Source: Chiua virens
Lineage: Eukaryota; Basidiomycota; Agaricomycetes; Boletales; Boletaceae
DNA length: 64,000 nt
Assembly: GCA_019787685.1 (NCBI GenBank)
Contig: JAHNUO010000002.1
Location: 1,860,001 to 1,924,000 of the forward strand
Reading direction: 5' to 3'
A program made the translations under genes and the position numbers. Under the pieces are notes generated by a model, which made no database searches, had not been told where the DNA came from, and saw nothing but the letters and a program-made list of their open reading frames with translations. Positions 1-12,181 of the stretch are shown one piece after another (the first letter of the stretch is position 1; every line of letters begins with the position of its first letter).

Positions 1-1129
1 TTTGCGAACATAACACTGCGCATCATGGCAGTTTGGCCCGCCTTGTTCACTTTGAAGATATCGGCGCCTGCTGTGAGCAGTAGTTTCACGATGCGGAGTA
101 CGGCCCATTGCGGAAGCCCAGTGTAGTGCAGTATGGCCGTCGTCATCGATGGCCATGTTCGCAGTCAAAATCGGGGGGAGGTGAGATGAGAATCTGAGGG
201 ATCTGGTTTGTGTCCGAAATGAAATATTCAAGGATCTGATCGCTATAGGCGCGCGGATCATCAGTGCCGTTGGGTTGTGCGGCGATCTCATCTTCTGAAG
301 GGTCATCGAGGCGGTCGTCGAGATGACGTCGCGACGGATTTACGTCGTGTAGTATGTCTGCGGTCCTCTGACGCGTCAATTTGGTCATAGGCATCAGCGA
401 TGGGGGAGGGTGTGCGTGAGCTAGAAGACCCGCGTGAGGGAGATGATGTCATTGAACCATCCTCTGAACCGGGTTCTGTGATAATTTCTGGTTCCGATTC
501 GTCTTCGACATCCGCATGACGGCGGGAGCGGGTGGAAATGAGAGCAGGGGGGGGCTCGACGGCTGGGGTTGGGGCCGGAGCGCGACGGGCGGGTCTTGTG
601 ACGGACGCGGTGGATACAAGATGTTTCGGAGCGAGGGGTGGGCTCTTGGCCGCGGGCTGAAACTCGATAATAGGACGGAGGGCCACTTCACAGTTGTACT
701 GCCTTGCCAGTGTAAGACCTCGTTCGAGGGGAATCCATGTGCCTGCGGGGATATGGAGTCTCGAAGGATATAAAGAGAGAGGCGGATTTACCCTGATACT
801 TTCCGTAACCGCCTTGAACTTTCTCGTGCTCGCCCTTCTGGACCTCTCGTTCGAGGACGCGGGTGCGCTGGGGTTTGTCAAAGCCAGCGACCTTGAGTAT
901 TTGTGTCGCGTTGAGCCACGAATCTGAGCGGCGACGCATTACAGCGACGCCTTTGCACATCCTACGCGTGTCAAAGAGATGAGGATACTGTCGAGCATGG
1001 TGGAGAATCGCACGTACATTTCGTACACGGGTATCCCGCTGTAGGTGGCCTATTGAGGGTGTTTGTGAGCAACACGCAGATGAGAAGAAGAGAAAAGAAG
1101 AAGACCTTGAAAATCTGGTTGTCGGGCAT
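1..1129 (-). CDS. MBP1: Mbp1/Res2-like APSES transcription factor, 5' part (3' end off window)
   Basis: DNA-binding subunit of an MBF-type complex that drives G1/S transcription. The start is the ATG at 1129; exon 1 encodes MPDNQIFK, a 56-base intron follows (1105-1050), then [11 protein letters not shown], a second intron, and the APSES core with [20 protein letters not shown] and [20 protein letters not shown] serine/proline-rich linker follows, then the first ankyrin repeats ([31 protein letters not shown]) at the window edge. The repeats are reached only through frame changes near 163 and near 99, each equal to one extra base, and another frame change lies between about 300 and 394. These sit in conserved sequence, so I read them as sequence errors rather than decay. 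The family identification is secure; the 3' half is missing. Confidence 0.9.
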
Positions 1130-1694
1130 TGTGAGAGTCACGTCGACCGAGTGTGCTGAGGATGTAGAGTCGGGCTACGCGTGGGCTAACAAGGACAAAC
1201 AACGCGATTCGTATTGGCCCCTGTTGCGCCTCGTCTCTACCTTGAGCTTGATCTTACACGCGTGGATGGCATGCATCTTATCCTCCGACGAAACTCCCTC
1301 TGGACCTCCACCTTGCCTCGTGCACGACACGCCGTTCTTACGACCTCGCCATGTGTTTCTTACCCCATGCCCTACGATCAGTCCCACTCACTTCTTTACA
1401 GATTCTTTGCAGTGATCTCCCTCGGACGGTGCGTACGTTGTGTCCGTAGACGTTGTCCGTCGTGCGATCCAAACCCTAGATTGTGGTTTGTATGGTGATT
1501 TTTTGGCAGAACGCGACGGTCACGGGACCTGTTTCCTTTTCCAAAGAGCTCTTCTTGGCTTCCAAACGCCTACCTCGAGGCACGTTGCCACCGCTCTTTA
1601 TTGTCCCGCTCCCTCTGCCACTCATTCTTCCTCCTTTCTTCCATCTCCTATCTTTTCGCGTCTCATACCCCCCCTCTCTCTTAACAGGCCCGTC
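1130..1694. promoter_or_regulatory. Divergent intergenic region MBP1/CDC14
   Basis: About 565 bases separate the MBP1 and CDC14 starts, which point away from each other, so promoters for both must lie here. The CDC14-proximal part (about 1600-1690) is pyrimidine-rich, as is common in fungal leaders. Short open frames here have no recognisable content. I could not assign individual binding sites. Confidence 0.5.
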
Positions 1695-3794
1695 ATGCCT
1701 CCGAAGTGCGAACCGCTCTGCCATTTCGGAGACAGGTATATCCCGGCACAAATCATCTCTACCTATCATCTCAACATTTCCCATCAGGCTCTACTTCACC
1801 ACCTTTCCCCACCCTCCCCCGGGCCCACACATCCTCAATAATCAATCCTCCGACCAGGCCGACAATCCCCGTGTGCGCGCGAGACCCAGAGGTGGCCCTT
1901 CCGCGTCTCCCGACGACGATGCTACCTACTACTACTTCACGATCGACGACCAGCTACTCTATCTCTCTTTCTTCCAGGACTGGGGCCCACTCAATCTGGC
2001 AATGGTTTACAAGGCCTGCATCCTTATCCACGAACTCCTCGAAGTGGGTCCCTTCTCGAACAACAGGGCCATCGCGCTGATTCTCTCATGATAGGACAAA
2101 GACCTCCAATCACATCGTCTCGTTCTCTATTCTTCCGATGAGCCGCGGCGGAAGGCAAACGCGGCGCTTTTGATGGCGCTTTATGTCGTAAGTATTTCAT
2201 TTTTCGGTTCGCGTCTCTCTTCACACCCTTACTAGATGATCGTTCAACGTCGTGCGCCGTGGGAAGCCTTCCGTCCGATTGCTGAAATTGAATTCATGCC
2301 CTTCCGTGATGCTGGCCGTGGTCCTTCCGACTTCAATCTCAGCATCCAGGACTGTCTATGGGGAATGTGGAAGGCTATGCAAAACGGTCTCTGCGATATG
2401 AATGAATTCAGCGTGGAAGAATATGAGTATTACGAGAAGGTCGAGAACGGGGACTGGAACTGGATAACGCCGAACTTTATCGCATTTGCATCCCCTGTAG
2501 ACTCCAATTGGATCAAGAATCAGAAAGAAGCAAAGCAAGCCGCTGCAGAACCCTCCTCCCCTGCTCGACCCGGAACAGCAAGTCCAAGTCGTTCGCCCAC
2601 CTCTAATCTCGCCCTCCAACGCAAATTATCCACTCCATTCTGTAATTGCCTCGATTACTTCGAGAAACGCGGTATTAAGCTCGTCGTTCGGCTAAATACC
2701 GAACTGTACGACAAGCAGCTGTTTCTCGATCGCGGTATCAACCATCAAGAACTTTATTTCGACGATGGCACCAACCCAACAGACGAAATCGTGCGATCAT
2801 TTATCGACATGTCAGACGCTATAGTGGAAACTGGGGGAGCAATCGCTGTTCATGTGCGCCATTTTCTTTTCTTACTTCCTTTTTTATCACCTTTCGGGCT
2901 CGTAGTAACACTTCTTTTCAGTGTAAAGCAGGTCTGGGACGAACTGGCACCCTGATCGGGGCTTATCTCATCTGGAAATATGGATTCACTGCCGCTGAAG
3001 CGATCGCTTTCATGCGGATCGTTCGGCCGGGAAGTGTAGTGGGTCCACAGCAACAATACATGTATCTCAAGCAATTGGAATGGGCAAAGTGGGCAGCAAT
3101 TGACGAGATGAGACGAGCGCAGGCTGCTGCTGCCACGGCTGCAGTGCCGGTCGTAACACCGGTTACCCCACCTGCAGAGCAAGACGAAGAGATGGGAGAT
3201 GGAGGAAGGGTGACGCCATCTGCCAACGGGGTGTCTTCCATACCTTTGCTTCCTGTGACGCCAGGTCGACACGTGGCGGCCGCTGCAGCGAAAGCACAAG
3301 CAATCGCCCCTCCGGGGCAACCGAGGAAGACACCCGTCGCGAAGCGGGTTGCGGTGGATTCTGATGATGAAAATGAAGAGGAGGCGGACGACACCCTTCC
3401 TGCCCTGGGCGCAGCGCCACCCGTGACACGGCAACGTGCCAAGACGGCCACGCGACAAACAGGAGCAAGAGGAACTGTATCAGAACAGCGGCCAACACGC
3501 ATCCTGCGATCTGCAGCCGCAAGCGGCCAACGAAAACCGCCATCTACCAATACCAGTGCGACGTCGAAGACGTCTGCACAACCTCCAAACAAGATACCGA
3601 GACTGGCGGCTGGTACGACGACGCGAAGCACGGCAGCCAGAGGCGTTGGTGCACCGTCGTCGCGGAGGATTCCGCAACCCCCGCCGTCGCCGACTCCGTC
3701 AAGATTACCTACATTGGCCAAGCGGAACAATGCAACTAATACCCTGACGGAGGTTGTCGGAGGACGAAGACGAAACTCTCAGATGCATGGATGA
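1695..3794 (+). CDS. CDC14: Cdc14-type dual-specificity protein phosphatase
   Basis: Mitotic-exit phosphatase that removes Cdk phosphates, in nucleolus and nucleus. The start ATG at 1695 gives [13 protein letters not shown], and an intron leads to [13 protein letters not shown]. The N-terminal DSPn domain contains [16 protein letters not shown] and [21 protein letters not shown] short exon (about 2098-2189) encodes [12 protein letters not shown]. The catalytic loop is split by an intron just before the active-site cysteine: AIAVH then [20 protein letters not shown], matching the HCxxGxxR signature. The C-terminal tail is alanine-, proline- and arginine-rich, as in other Cdc14 tails. The frame stops at 3794. 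A further stretch encoding PVRRRRSSFSAADVVA and a stop at 3906 looks like the true tail but needs a small intron or a one-base correction near 3780. Confidence 0.92.
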
Positions 3795-4183
3795 CGACTG
3801 GAGCATCCGCTGTGGTCGTTCCTGCATCTAAAACTACCCAACGACCCGGTCCACGACCTGTGAGACGGAGGAGGAGCAGCTTCAGTGCTGCTGATGTTGT
3901 GGCATAGGGATGGTTACATTGCACGTCTTACATTCTTTGATCTGTTGCATACTCTGGTTGACTCTTGGGCGCACAAACTGGCTCTTGTCAGAACTGTTTT
4001 TCTCTCGTTCGCTGTTCGTATTTAACATGATCTCTTACTCTTTCTGGCATTGTAAAGGTCCAGCATTTCCCATCTATCTCTCATTATCGCACTGCCTCGT
4101 CATCCATGTATATCACAGTTAACGATGGACGCATGGAGCATGATTTGCCCGACGAAGATTTTGAGACGAGCAATGCTTGGCAA
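3795..4183. other. Convergent 3' intergenic region CDC14/HEM12
   Basis: This lies between the stop of CDC14 and the stop of HEM12, which converge. It probably holds both 3' untranslated regions. The first 112 bases may still be CDC14 coding sequence (see that entry). Nothing else is recognisable. Confidence 0.4.
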
Positions 4184-5400
4184 CTATTTACTCTCGACAC
4201 GAGAATATTTGTGTACACACTGGAAAAACCATTCGAGATCACCTGGGTCTACACCCGGCGTGATGCCGTGACCGAGATTTGCGATCCAGCCAGTAGTGGG
4301 GCGAGCAGTCCGGAACCCGTCGCACATGCGTTTCACCTCTCGCTCGATCGCGTCGCGCCCGCCATAGAGCACGACGGGGTCGAGGTTCCCCTGCAACCCC
4401 ACATCGCGGGAAACTGCCTCGCGTGTGGGGTCGACAGGACCAATCGAGACCGACGACGTCGTATCCCGCCGTCGCGGCGAGTGCAGGCGACGCGCCCTTG
4501 GCGAAGAGGATCATAGGCACACGCCCAAGACCGCGCACCTCGAGCTGCGCTCGAACACCCCGTGCGATCTCTCCTACGTACGGCAGCGAAAACGCTTCCA
4601 AGTCGTGTGGAGCGAGCTCGCCGGCATGAGACTCGAATACTTGGATGAGCTAGGAAAAAGGGTGCGTCGCCACGAGAGCGGGAAAGAGGCAACGTCATCC
4701 GGTGGGATCGTGCGAGGACGACGGAAGGGGACATACCTGTGCGCCCGCTTCGACTTGGCCGACCAGGTAATCGATGGACGCGCGCGTGAGCGCGTGTAAG
4801 AGGGTCTTGGACGCGTCTGGGTATTTGAACAGCCACGTTTTGGATTTTTGGAACGTCTTGGTGCTGCCGCCTTCGATCATGTAGGACATGAGGGTCCATG
4901 GGGCGCCGCAGAAGCCGATGAGGGGGACGCGGCCGGCGAGGCGGTGGCGGGTGAGGGAGATGGCGTCGTAGACGTACTGGAGGCGTTCTTTGACGCCCTC
5001 GGTCTGGAGGCGTTCCATGTCGTCGGGGACGTCGAGCGGGTTGGTGAAGACGGGGCCGGGGTTCATGAGAACTTCCATGCCCATGGCTTGAGGGATGACG
5101 AGGATATCGGAGAAGATGATCGCGGCATCGATCAGGTTTGGGTAGCGATCGATGGGCTGTAGGGTGACTTCTGCGGCGAGCTCTGGGGTCTGGCAGAGTT
5201 GAAAAAACTCGTATTTTTGGCGGAGTTGCCTAAACTCTGAGGAAAAGTTTGAGTACGAGTGTGTGAGTGGGACGAGGAGGATGACCTGGGAGATAACGAC
5301 CAGCTTGACGCATGACCCATACTGGAGCACGTTCTGTGCCTTGACCGGTAGCTGCACGCAGAATGAGGTCGTTTTTGAGCGGGGGGAACGCGTTGCCCAT
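4184..5400 (-). CDS. HEM12: Uroporphyrinogen decarboxylase
   Basis: Cytosolic heme-pathway enzyme that removes four carboxyl groups from uroporphyrinogen III to give coproporphyrinogen III. The start at 5400 gives [19 protein letters not shown] and the family signature [14 protein letters not shown], rebuilt across intron 5285-5237. The second signature is [20 protein letters not shown]. Intron 4736-4650 joins GAQ to [12 protein letters not shown]. The C-terminal part has [19 protein letters not shown] and [13 protein letters not shown]. Between LDWS and VDPTREAV there is one surplus base (about 4436) that shifts the frame. The rest is full length and intact, so an assembly error is likely. 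It is divergent from the SHG1-like gene with about 100 bases between starts. Confidence 0.93.
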
Positions 5401-5499
5401 GATGGCGACTGAGCACACTTTAACGAGACTGCTTTAACACTGCCACGTAGTGTACCTCAACCTCGACGACGACATTCGACAATTCAATATTCAATATCA

Positions 5500-6020
5500 A
5501 TGTCCAGCCCAGAACAACTCGTCGACGAGCAAGTCTCCATTCCTCGTGTATCCCACTCAAGTTGAGACCGACACTACAGATTCAAAAAGTCGGGCGAGTT
5601 TGATCGATTGCGACGGGAACTGTTGACCGAATTTCAGCGCAGCGTACGTGGACTTACACATTTGTGGTAGTGGTGGTGATAATTCGGGCAGGAACGGATT
5701 GGAGGGTTCCAAGCGCGAGTGGACGAGATCGCACGACAGCGACTGGAATCGGATGAGAATCTGATGCAGCAGACACAGGAAGGGATCTACCGGGAGCTGA
5801 TGGGAGAGATAGATAGGTGAGTGGATTCAATGGAGGATTCAGAAGTGGTGACCCTGAGATTTGAAGGTACCCGATTGTGGAGCGAGCAGTGGCAGAGGCA
5901 CCGCTACTTTCAGAGAGTTCGTTTGCCGAGACTATCCGGGGTTCAGTTCGCCGGTTTTTCAAGGAGAATCTCTCTCAAACGGAAAATCACATCCAGAACT
6001 CAGATCCTCTCCCACGCTAG
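5500..6020 (+). CDS. SHG1: Shg1/BOD1-domain protein, COMPASS (Set1) complex subunit
   Basis: Likely small subunit of the Set1/COMPASS histone H3K4 methyltransferase. The start ATG at 5500 gives MSSPEQLVDE. After an intron the BOD1/SHG1 core reads FKKSGEFDRLRRELLTEFQ, then after another intron ERIGGFQARVDEIARQRL and GIYRELMGEIDR. The last exon begins YPIVERAVAEAPLL and ends NSDPLPR at 6020. The phase of the first intron (about 5533 to 5580) does not close exactly, so its borders are uncertain or carry one wrong base. The family call rests on the FKKSGEFD...LRREL motif and on the following helices; it is good but made without a search. Confidence 0.72.
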
Positions 6021-6174
6021 TGCATATTTGGAAATTTACGTTCATCCGATCATCCGTCTTTCCGTTTTCCGCGGTCAACGCAGGCACGTGTATCTTGTCC
6101 GATCACTCCGAGGACTTTCGAGAAAGCAAAAATAAATATTCAGGTATATATGTACGATAAGCGAGATGGAAAAA

Positions 6175-8219
6175 TCAGTGGACTGGGTCTTGCTGGATCA
6201 ATTCCAGCGCCTTTGCTGAACGGGGCTTGATTGCACACTCGAACTCCTTCGGGTGACTGCAACATACACTTAGCTTTCTGTCCAAACACAGGGATAGCTT
6301 TCTCACCTGATGGTACCCGTCGACGGGTCGACGTCGGGCGTGATCTCGACGCCGTTCTCCACAATTTTGGACACGTCAAGGGCTGCGACGGACATTGCAG
6401 TGGAAATCCACACTGACGCATCAGCCAAGTGCATACCTGTATAAAAAGAAATAAGCCTTCAAAATAGACCAAACACGTGTCCATTAACCTGGGCAGATGC
6501 TAATGAGCGCGTCAGTATGCGCGTCACAAGCAACAGCCAACAAAACCTACCGTCTACCAAACCCAAAGCAGATGGAACGAGGGTCAAGTTCAGCCTCTTT
6601 TCCGTCCCGCGCGAGGAACCGCTCGGGGTTGAACTCGCTAGGCTCAGCGTAGGTTCTGGGATCGTGAAGCATACCCCTATCGTAAACACATCAGCAAGAC
6701 AACACAAGTACTGCTCGACTACGAACCAAATGTTGGCCATAATCAGAGAGCCCTTGGGAATGAAGTAGCCATTGTGGATGTCGTCTTCCGTCGTGCGATG
6801 AGGTACGCCTATTCCGGTATCAGCGGACGAGAAACCACACGAGGATCATAGGCACGCACCGGAAGGAGTGACAGAGTGCCATCGAAGTGCTTCTTTGGCA
6901 AGAGCCTCGATATATGGCAGCGAATCACGGTCACTGAAGTTCGGAAGACGATCCGAGCCAATGACAGCATCAATCTCTGCCTGCGCCTTCTTCAGAATTT
7001 CCGGATAAAGTGTGAATGCTAGGAAAAGCGAGTAGATAGCCGAGACGGTCTAAGCACTTCTTGTAAGTACGTCTCGGACGCATCCCGAACCGATTATCAC
7101 CTACCGTGTCAGCGCCACCTATCCATGCATTCAGTCGAGTCTTCACTCAAGAGGATCCCCCACATACCAGAATACAACGAAGCGGAAGACCATTTGATGA
7201 CATGTTCTTCTTCCGCAGATAACGTCCTCCCTTCGAGCAAGTTCGAGACAAAGGACTCGGGCGCAACGCCCGCCACCTGAAACAGAATTACTGCCTATCC
7301 ATCGCAGAACGTAACGTTTCAGCCATACCATTTGATCCTTGACAAACTGGTATGGTTGGTTGACCATTTCGTCAAGGGTAGCGCGCCACTCTTTCGCCTG
7401 ACGCTTGAATCCGGCACCGGGGAACCATTCAGGAACACGAGCCACTAAGCGAGGAGTTGAGCCATAAATCCCCACTCTAGAAGCCACGACAACGTACATG
7501 CCGGAATCACATCGACCAAAAACGCGCCGGTGGCAGTGGACTTTGAGAACTGGTCTACGGCTTTATCGGCAAGGTCCACAAAGGGGTCGTTATTTTCCTT
7601 GACCTCATACCCATGGGAGATGCGCAAAATAATGGCACCGGCGGTATGGCGGACATGTTGTGCGAGTTCGGAAGGCTTGGCGAGCACACGCTGGAGGAAC
7701 CGATGGGTTTCTGTGAGCTCGATGGGATGGTACTTGTCCATGGCTGCACGACTCCCAATCACACGGGCAAAGTTTTTGCGGTATTCACGGAGACGGTCGC
7801 CATAGGGAAGGAGAACGAGGGTGTTCTTCCACCCGACGAGTTCGCCACCCATGGGAAGGACCGGACGATCCGAGTAGGAAGAACTCTTCTTGTCGAGCAT
7901 TTCCATCGCGACGTTGACATTGTTAAGGACGATGATGTGCTGGCCCAGAACCTCAGCATGGGCGATATCGCCTGAAGGTTAAGAAAGGTGAGATGCTGCC
8001 CACGAGGGGAGCTTGGTAGGTATTACCATATTTCTGGCCCCACTGAGTAAAGGTGAGCCAGGGCTTGACGGATGGCATATCAGCGATGTTGCCGACAAGG
8101 GGAAGACCCTTTGGGCCGGGGGGGAATGGAGCAAGTTGTTTCTTAGTGACAATACGATTGACGAAGTAAAGACCGATGCCTGCGAGACACAGGTCCAACC
8201 ATGTGATGTTTGTGAGCAT
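6175..8219 (-). CDS. Cytochrome P450 monooxygenase (class II, fungal)
   Basis: Membrane-anchored heme monooxygenase, probably in the endoplasmic reticulum, substrate unknown. The start at 8219 opens a hydrophobic anchor (LDLCLAGIGLYFVNRIV) followed by the proline hinge PFPPGPKGLPLVGN. The I-helix oxygen-binding motif SGGADTTVS is split by introns around 7160-7030. The ExxR motif is KEALRWH, the PERF region is FNPERFLARDG, and the heme loop FGFGRRICPG is interrupted by two introns around 6550-6430. The final exon ends LIQQDPVH at 6175. Many short introns are typical of agaricomycete P450s. The layout recalls the group often labelled O-methylsterigmatocystin-oxidoreductase-like, but the sequence does not show the substrate. 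No tailoring genes lie beside it, so I do not infer a metabolite cluster. Confidence 0.92.
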
Positions 8220-9532
8220 ATTGTTGGAGGAGAAGACGATAAGGAGCGGCAAGGAGAAGGATTGAAATAAGGGGAAGATGGGGGTGCCAAGGAGTGCGAG
8301 TAGCGGGACATTATATCTGCATATGGGGTTTCAGAAGATGATCGTACTTACCTACATAGTACATGGGAATGCCGCGGGATAAATCCAAGTTATCCTCCAG
8401 GTCGTGAGGTGATCCCGATTCCCGCTCCTCCGTTCATTCACAGGGTCATCTTCCCACCCAACACAGGTCGTCCCGGAAACCACTAACTACTACTCACCTC
8501 TCTCCCAGTGGTATTTTCGACCGCTACGGCTTCAGACGTGGGTGGCGCTTTTGGCCGTCAACCCGATGTGGACGTGTGATGGCCCTGGCAGATCCCATAT
8601 ATCCTATACCAAACTTTGGTCATCCGCCAAAACATATCTCCCTGGGCGTTCGCACTCATTAGATTTTAGCATGCAGACTTGCTGAGAGATCCAATTACTC
8701 GATTTGAATCTCGTTCGTAACGACCTCGTGTAATGGATTTACCCCATAACGATGCCGCCACCTCATCGTACAAAACCATATATATCCCAACCCTAAACAC
8801 TTTTGAGCCGCCCAACACACTAGCAATACGTCAATCCATTGTTCCGCATCAAGGCACAACCGCGTATTTCAAAAGCGAGTATGGTTCTGTCTCCGTATGT
8901 ATAGATGTGTGTTAGTGGGGTCACCTCGGCTACATTGCCCGCTTTCGCCGTCTGCTTTTCCGAGTCCAGCGTCATGGCAACACGAGTCCTCCGTGCTCCT
9001 TGCCACCTCAACGATAAGAAAACATCGCGCATCGATGCCAACCATGCGGTGGCTACCCGTCGACGGGCCGTCGTCAACGGACCTCTCAGTGCGCTGAGCG
9101 AAAAAGTGGGGTTTCCACGAGAGCGACGGACGGACAAAGTAATTGGCGAGATAATCCCTTTGCTACGTGGTCAATTTTGACGACGGGCCCATCTGCAATC
9201 GGTTACCCAGCATCACCAGGATGATACCGTCGCAATTCGTCAGGAACATCTACACGTGAAACAAAGTAAAGGAGGGTTCAACCTCAGGACGGGTAAACTT
9301 GGACTAAATTTAGTTGGATCTTGATCCCTGCATACCCTATCAAACAATCTCGGTTCTGTTCAGACTATGGAATAGTTTGGCGGGGCAGCTCAGCTCGAAT
9401 CCCCACGCACACGTCGCTCACCTCTTCCCGAACCAAGTCTCGCGTGGTGTCAATCTTGACGGAAATATCATTGGTACGGGCTGATCACACGATGAGTCAT
9501 ACCACTGCTCAAGAAACTCACTGATGATGCTT
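8220..9532. other. Gene-poor interval upstream of the P450
   Basis: About 1.3 kb without a gene I can support. The P450 promoter must lie at its left edge. Small open frames exist (for example 8905-9180) but have no recognisable motif or convincing splice structure. The last few hundred bases may belong to the 3' end of the DUF6534-like gene. Confidence 0.4.
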
Positions 9533-11077
9533 TCAAACACGTCTTCGGGCCGGTTCGTCTTCAAATTCGTGGATGAAGTGTGCCCCGAATTCCTTGCGCG
9601 CATTCAGGTTCGCAAGCAATGAGTTGCAGTACACTGTCAAAACATACATCAGTGTTTATCTTCGTATTCCTGGCACACGACCTACGTCAGCCCGTGCAAA
9701 AGTAGAGTCCAATATAGGTCAACGTATCAGAAAACTACGACACGTTTGAAATCGAGCACTTACACATTTAACAAGGCAAGGGCAACTGCTAACGCACTTC
9801 CAGCACACGTTTTGATCGAATCATCAAACTGACCTTGTCAAAAGGCCCGTATTGACACTGAAGATGATCTGCCACCCATTCTCTCACTCAAGTAAATTTC
9901 TATTCATACGGATACTTACCAACTTGTTGATCGATGCATCGCATCTAACGATAGGAAATTTAGCTGCTCAGGAAGCGAACAGACAGGACCGTTCAACATG
10001 GGGCACGAAATATTCACCTTACGACACCAGTCCGCGAGCACTGCAGCAAGGCGCAGAGGGTCAGGGCGACAAGGATGTCCGCCCCAGCAGTCGTCCCATT
10101 GACTGCCTTCGCAGCACCCTGAACGACTGTCAGCAATGTCCGTATCAGGGGATCGACTCCAGTTACCTTGAGGATAATAGGTTCGGGCCACGTTTTGAAT
10201 ATCAATGACATTTGTGGACCACCCGCTTTGTCACCTACCGATGGACACAACTGTCCGAAATGTCCTTTTAGCAGGGCGAGAGCAGATTTAAGAACCTGTG
10301 GCTCACAAAACTGAGCCATTACGAATGTCAGCTCGGGGGGAAGATCAAGAAATCATGTTGCGAAACCAGAATCACACATAGCTTACAGCCGGGACGGTCA
10401 GCAGCCAGTTTTTATCGCTGACTGTGAGAAGAATCGACAATGACGATATAGAAACAAAGGAAAAAAGTACACCAGAGACATTGAACCATTAATATGTTGC
10501 GTCCCTTGTATTTACGATTGGTTAGGGGGCAGCAGTGTGGAAAAATGAGCGCTGCTTACGCTGAACAGGATTTCAACCTGGTCGCATTCCGGGTATATGA
10601 GAAAGCAACCTAAGTTCATGCTCCTGGCCGGGAATGAGCACGGGGGGGGGTCATTGGCAAGAATCCGCTCACCAAGTAACGTTGAGCAAGGTTTTCATAC
10701 TGTCCTAAGTATGTGATGAGGTATGTGTAGACTTTGTTAAACGGATGTGTCAGCGGAAGGTGAGTGCACTCTAGAGTGTCCGACACAAGGGTGGCAAAGC
10801 CTGTATGTGCATGACTCCAACAGTGGCGAGAACTCAAGTTTCGCGTGGACTTGCGAGAAGCTTGAGGCCCCACGAATCGGAAGGATAATGAACATAGTAG
10901 TACCATGTGGAGATGAGAAAATATTTTGAGGCACTGCGACGATGACACAACAGCATATCACACACGTTGCGGCAGCACGGCACCGATCAACAGGGCGCCA
11001 CGACTAGGATGGAAAAGGTCGGGAAGGACATACGTTCTTTCCAAGCTGTATATCTGCGCCGGGAGAGAGGACGACAT
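9533..11077 (-). CDS. DUF6534-type seven-transmembrane protein, frame partly unresolved
   Basis: Member of the large basidiomycete membrane family DUF6534, function unknown. The likely start at 11077 gives MSSSLPAQIYSLERTRG then ALLIGAVL. Separate exons give the family landmarks in order: TWYYYVHYPSDSWGLKLL (first loop), SDTLE and VYTYLITYLG, CDQVEILFS, GRNILMVQCLW, SDKNWLLTVPA, ADILVALTLCALLQCSRTG, CDASINKL, and a C-terminal VYCNSLLANLNARK. At least eight introns are needed, and some junctions do not keep phase (for example after LAQRYL). The locus is therefore either a real gene with base errors or a decaying copy. The end is set at the first stop after LANLNARK and is uncertain. The family call comes from the order of landmarks, not from a search. 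Confidence 0.5.
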
Positions 11078-12181
11078 GTGGATGAGGACGAAAGCATTGG
11101 AAAGGACGGGGTGACAATCGGAAAATGTATCTCAGGTTGCATTGATCCTGAATCCCCTGACACCGCCGATCATGGTCTAGTCAAATTGTGTAGCTATACT
11201 TAGACCCCGACAAACGATGTGTAAGGTTGCCCTGTTAGCCTTGACGGTACGTCACTAAGTGGTCGTTGATATACGTTGATAACCGTGTTCACTCACGAAA
11301 GCAAAGGCATCACCCAGTTATGGCATCGCCACGACCCTGGTTTCGCAAACGAAGATGCCACTGGCAAAGACCCTCTGCAAGACGCGACTCCTCCGTAGGT
11401 GCTCGTGATGGCCGCGCAAGCATGGACCCTGCAGGAGGCGCTAGTGGCGTTCCCGGTTGAACTAAGCAGTAAGAGGCTATGCAAATCATGTCCCAGTAGG
11501 CTAGGTCACATGCAATTCTAAAACCCGCGAGGAGGCGTCGTTCCGACCCTGCGGCAGTGGCCTTTTTTGGGTCTACATCCGTGGCAAGCTGGGAGATCCA
11601 TGTCCGGCGCGGCACAATCAAACAAGTGGTACGTCAATGACAAAATTATCAACCCTGTGTCAAAAATTTCGCGATACGACATTGCTGATGAAGGAGAGTG
11701 TTTCGAATGCTGGAGCAAATTTGCGGTGTATCAGGCCTTCAAGCTTCAAAGCTTCAGGAGTCAGTCTTTGTTATGACTTATGATATCCAGTATCATGTCT
11801 AGCATACATAGAAGAAATCGAGGTTTCACCTCAGTTCCGAACGTAATATGCATCATACCTTGGTAACCTATGTACCTTCCCCGCCACCTGCTTCCATGCA
11901 ATTAGGCAGAGACAGGCAATGCGATACAGGGGAATGTATTTTAGGGTCGAGTACTTTCCGAGTCATGATATCAGATGGTGGATAGTGTCACTGAGATGGT
12001 AGTCAATTTCGAATTGAAACTCGCCAAGTGGATACTCGTTCTATCAGAAGCTCGAGGAGATCGCAATCTCCCATGTACTCGAGTACCTATATTTATTTCT
12101 GGCAAAAAATAATAATCGATCACCACAGGTATAGAACCAAGTCTCGGTGCATGACGTAGAGTCCACGTAGAGTCCACCTAC
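11078..12181. other. Gene-poor interval between DUF6534-like gene and permease
   Basis: About 1.1 kb with only short open frames on both strands. On the minus strand a few fragments (11290-11720) have splice-like borders but give no recognisable protein. I see no repeat or RNA gene. Confidence 0.35.

Noticed and set aside
4106..4799. Plus-strand open frames opposite HEM12 (for example 4106-4516)
   Set aside because: They are antisense shadows of the conserved uroporphyrinogen decarboxylase exons.
6175..8219. P450 as part of a secondary-metabolite cluster
   Set aside because: Neighbours are HEM12, SHG1 and a DUF6534 protein; no synthase or other tailoring enzyme is nearby.
9370..9410. tRNA-like B box (gctcgaatcccc)
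   Set aside because: No matching A box or acceptor stem could be folded around it.
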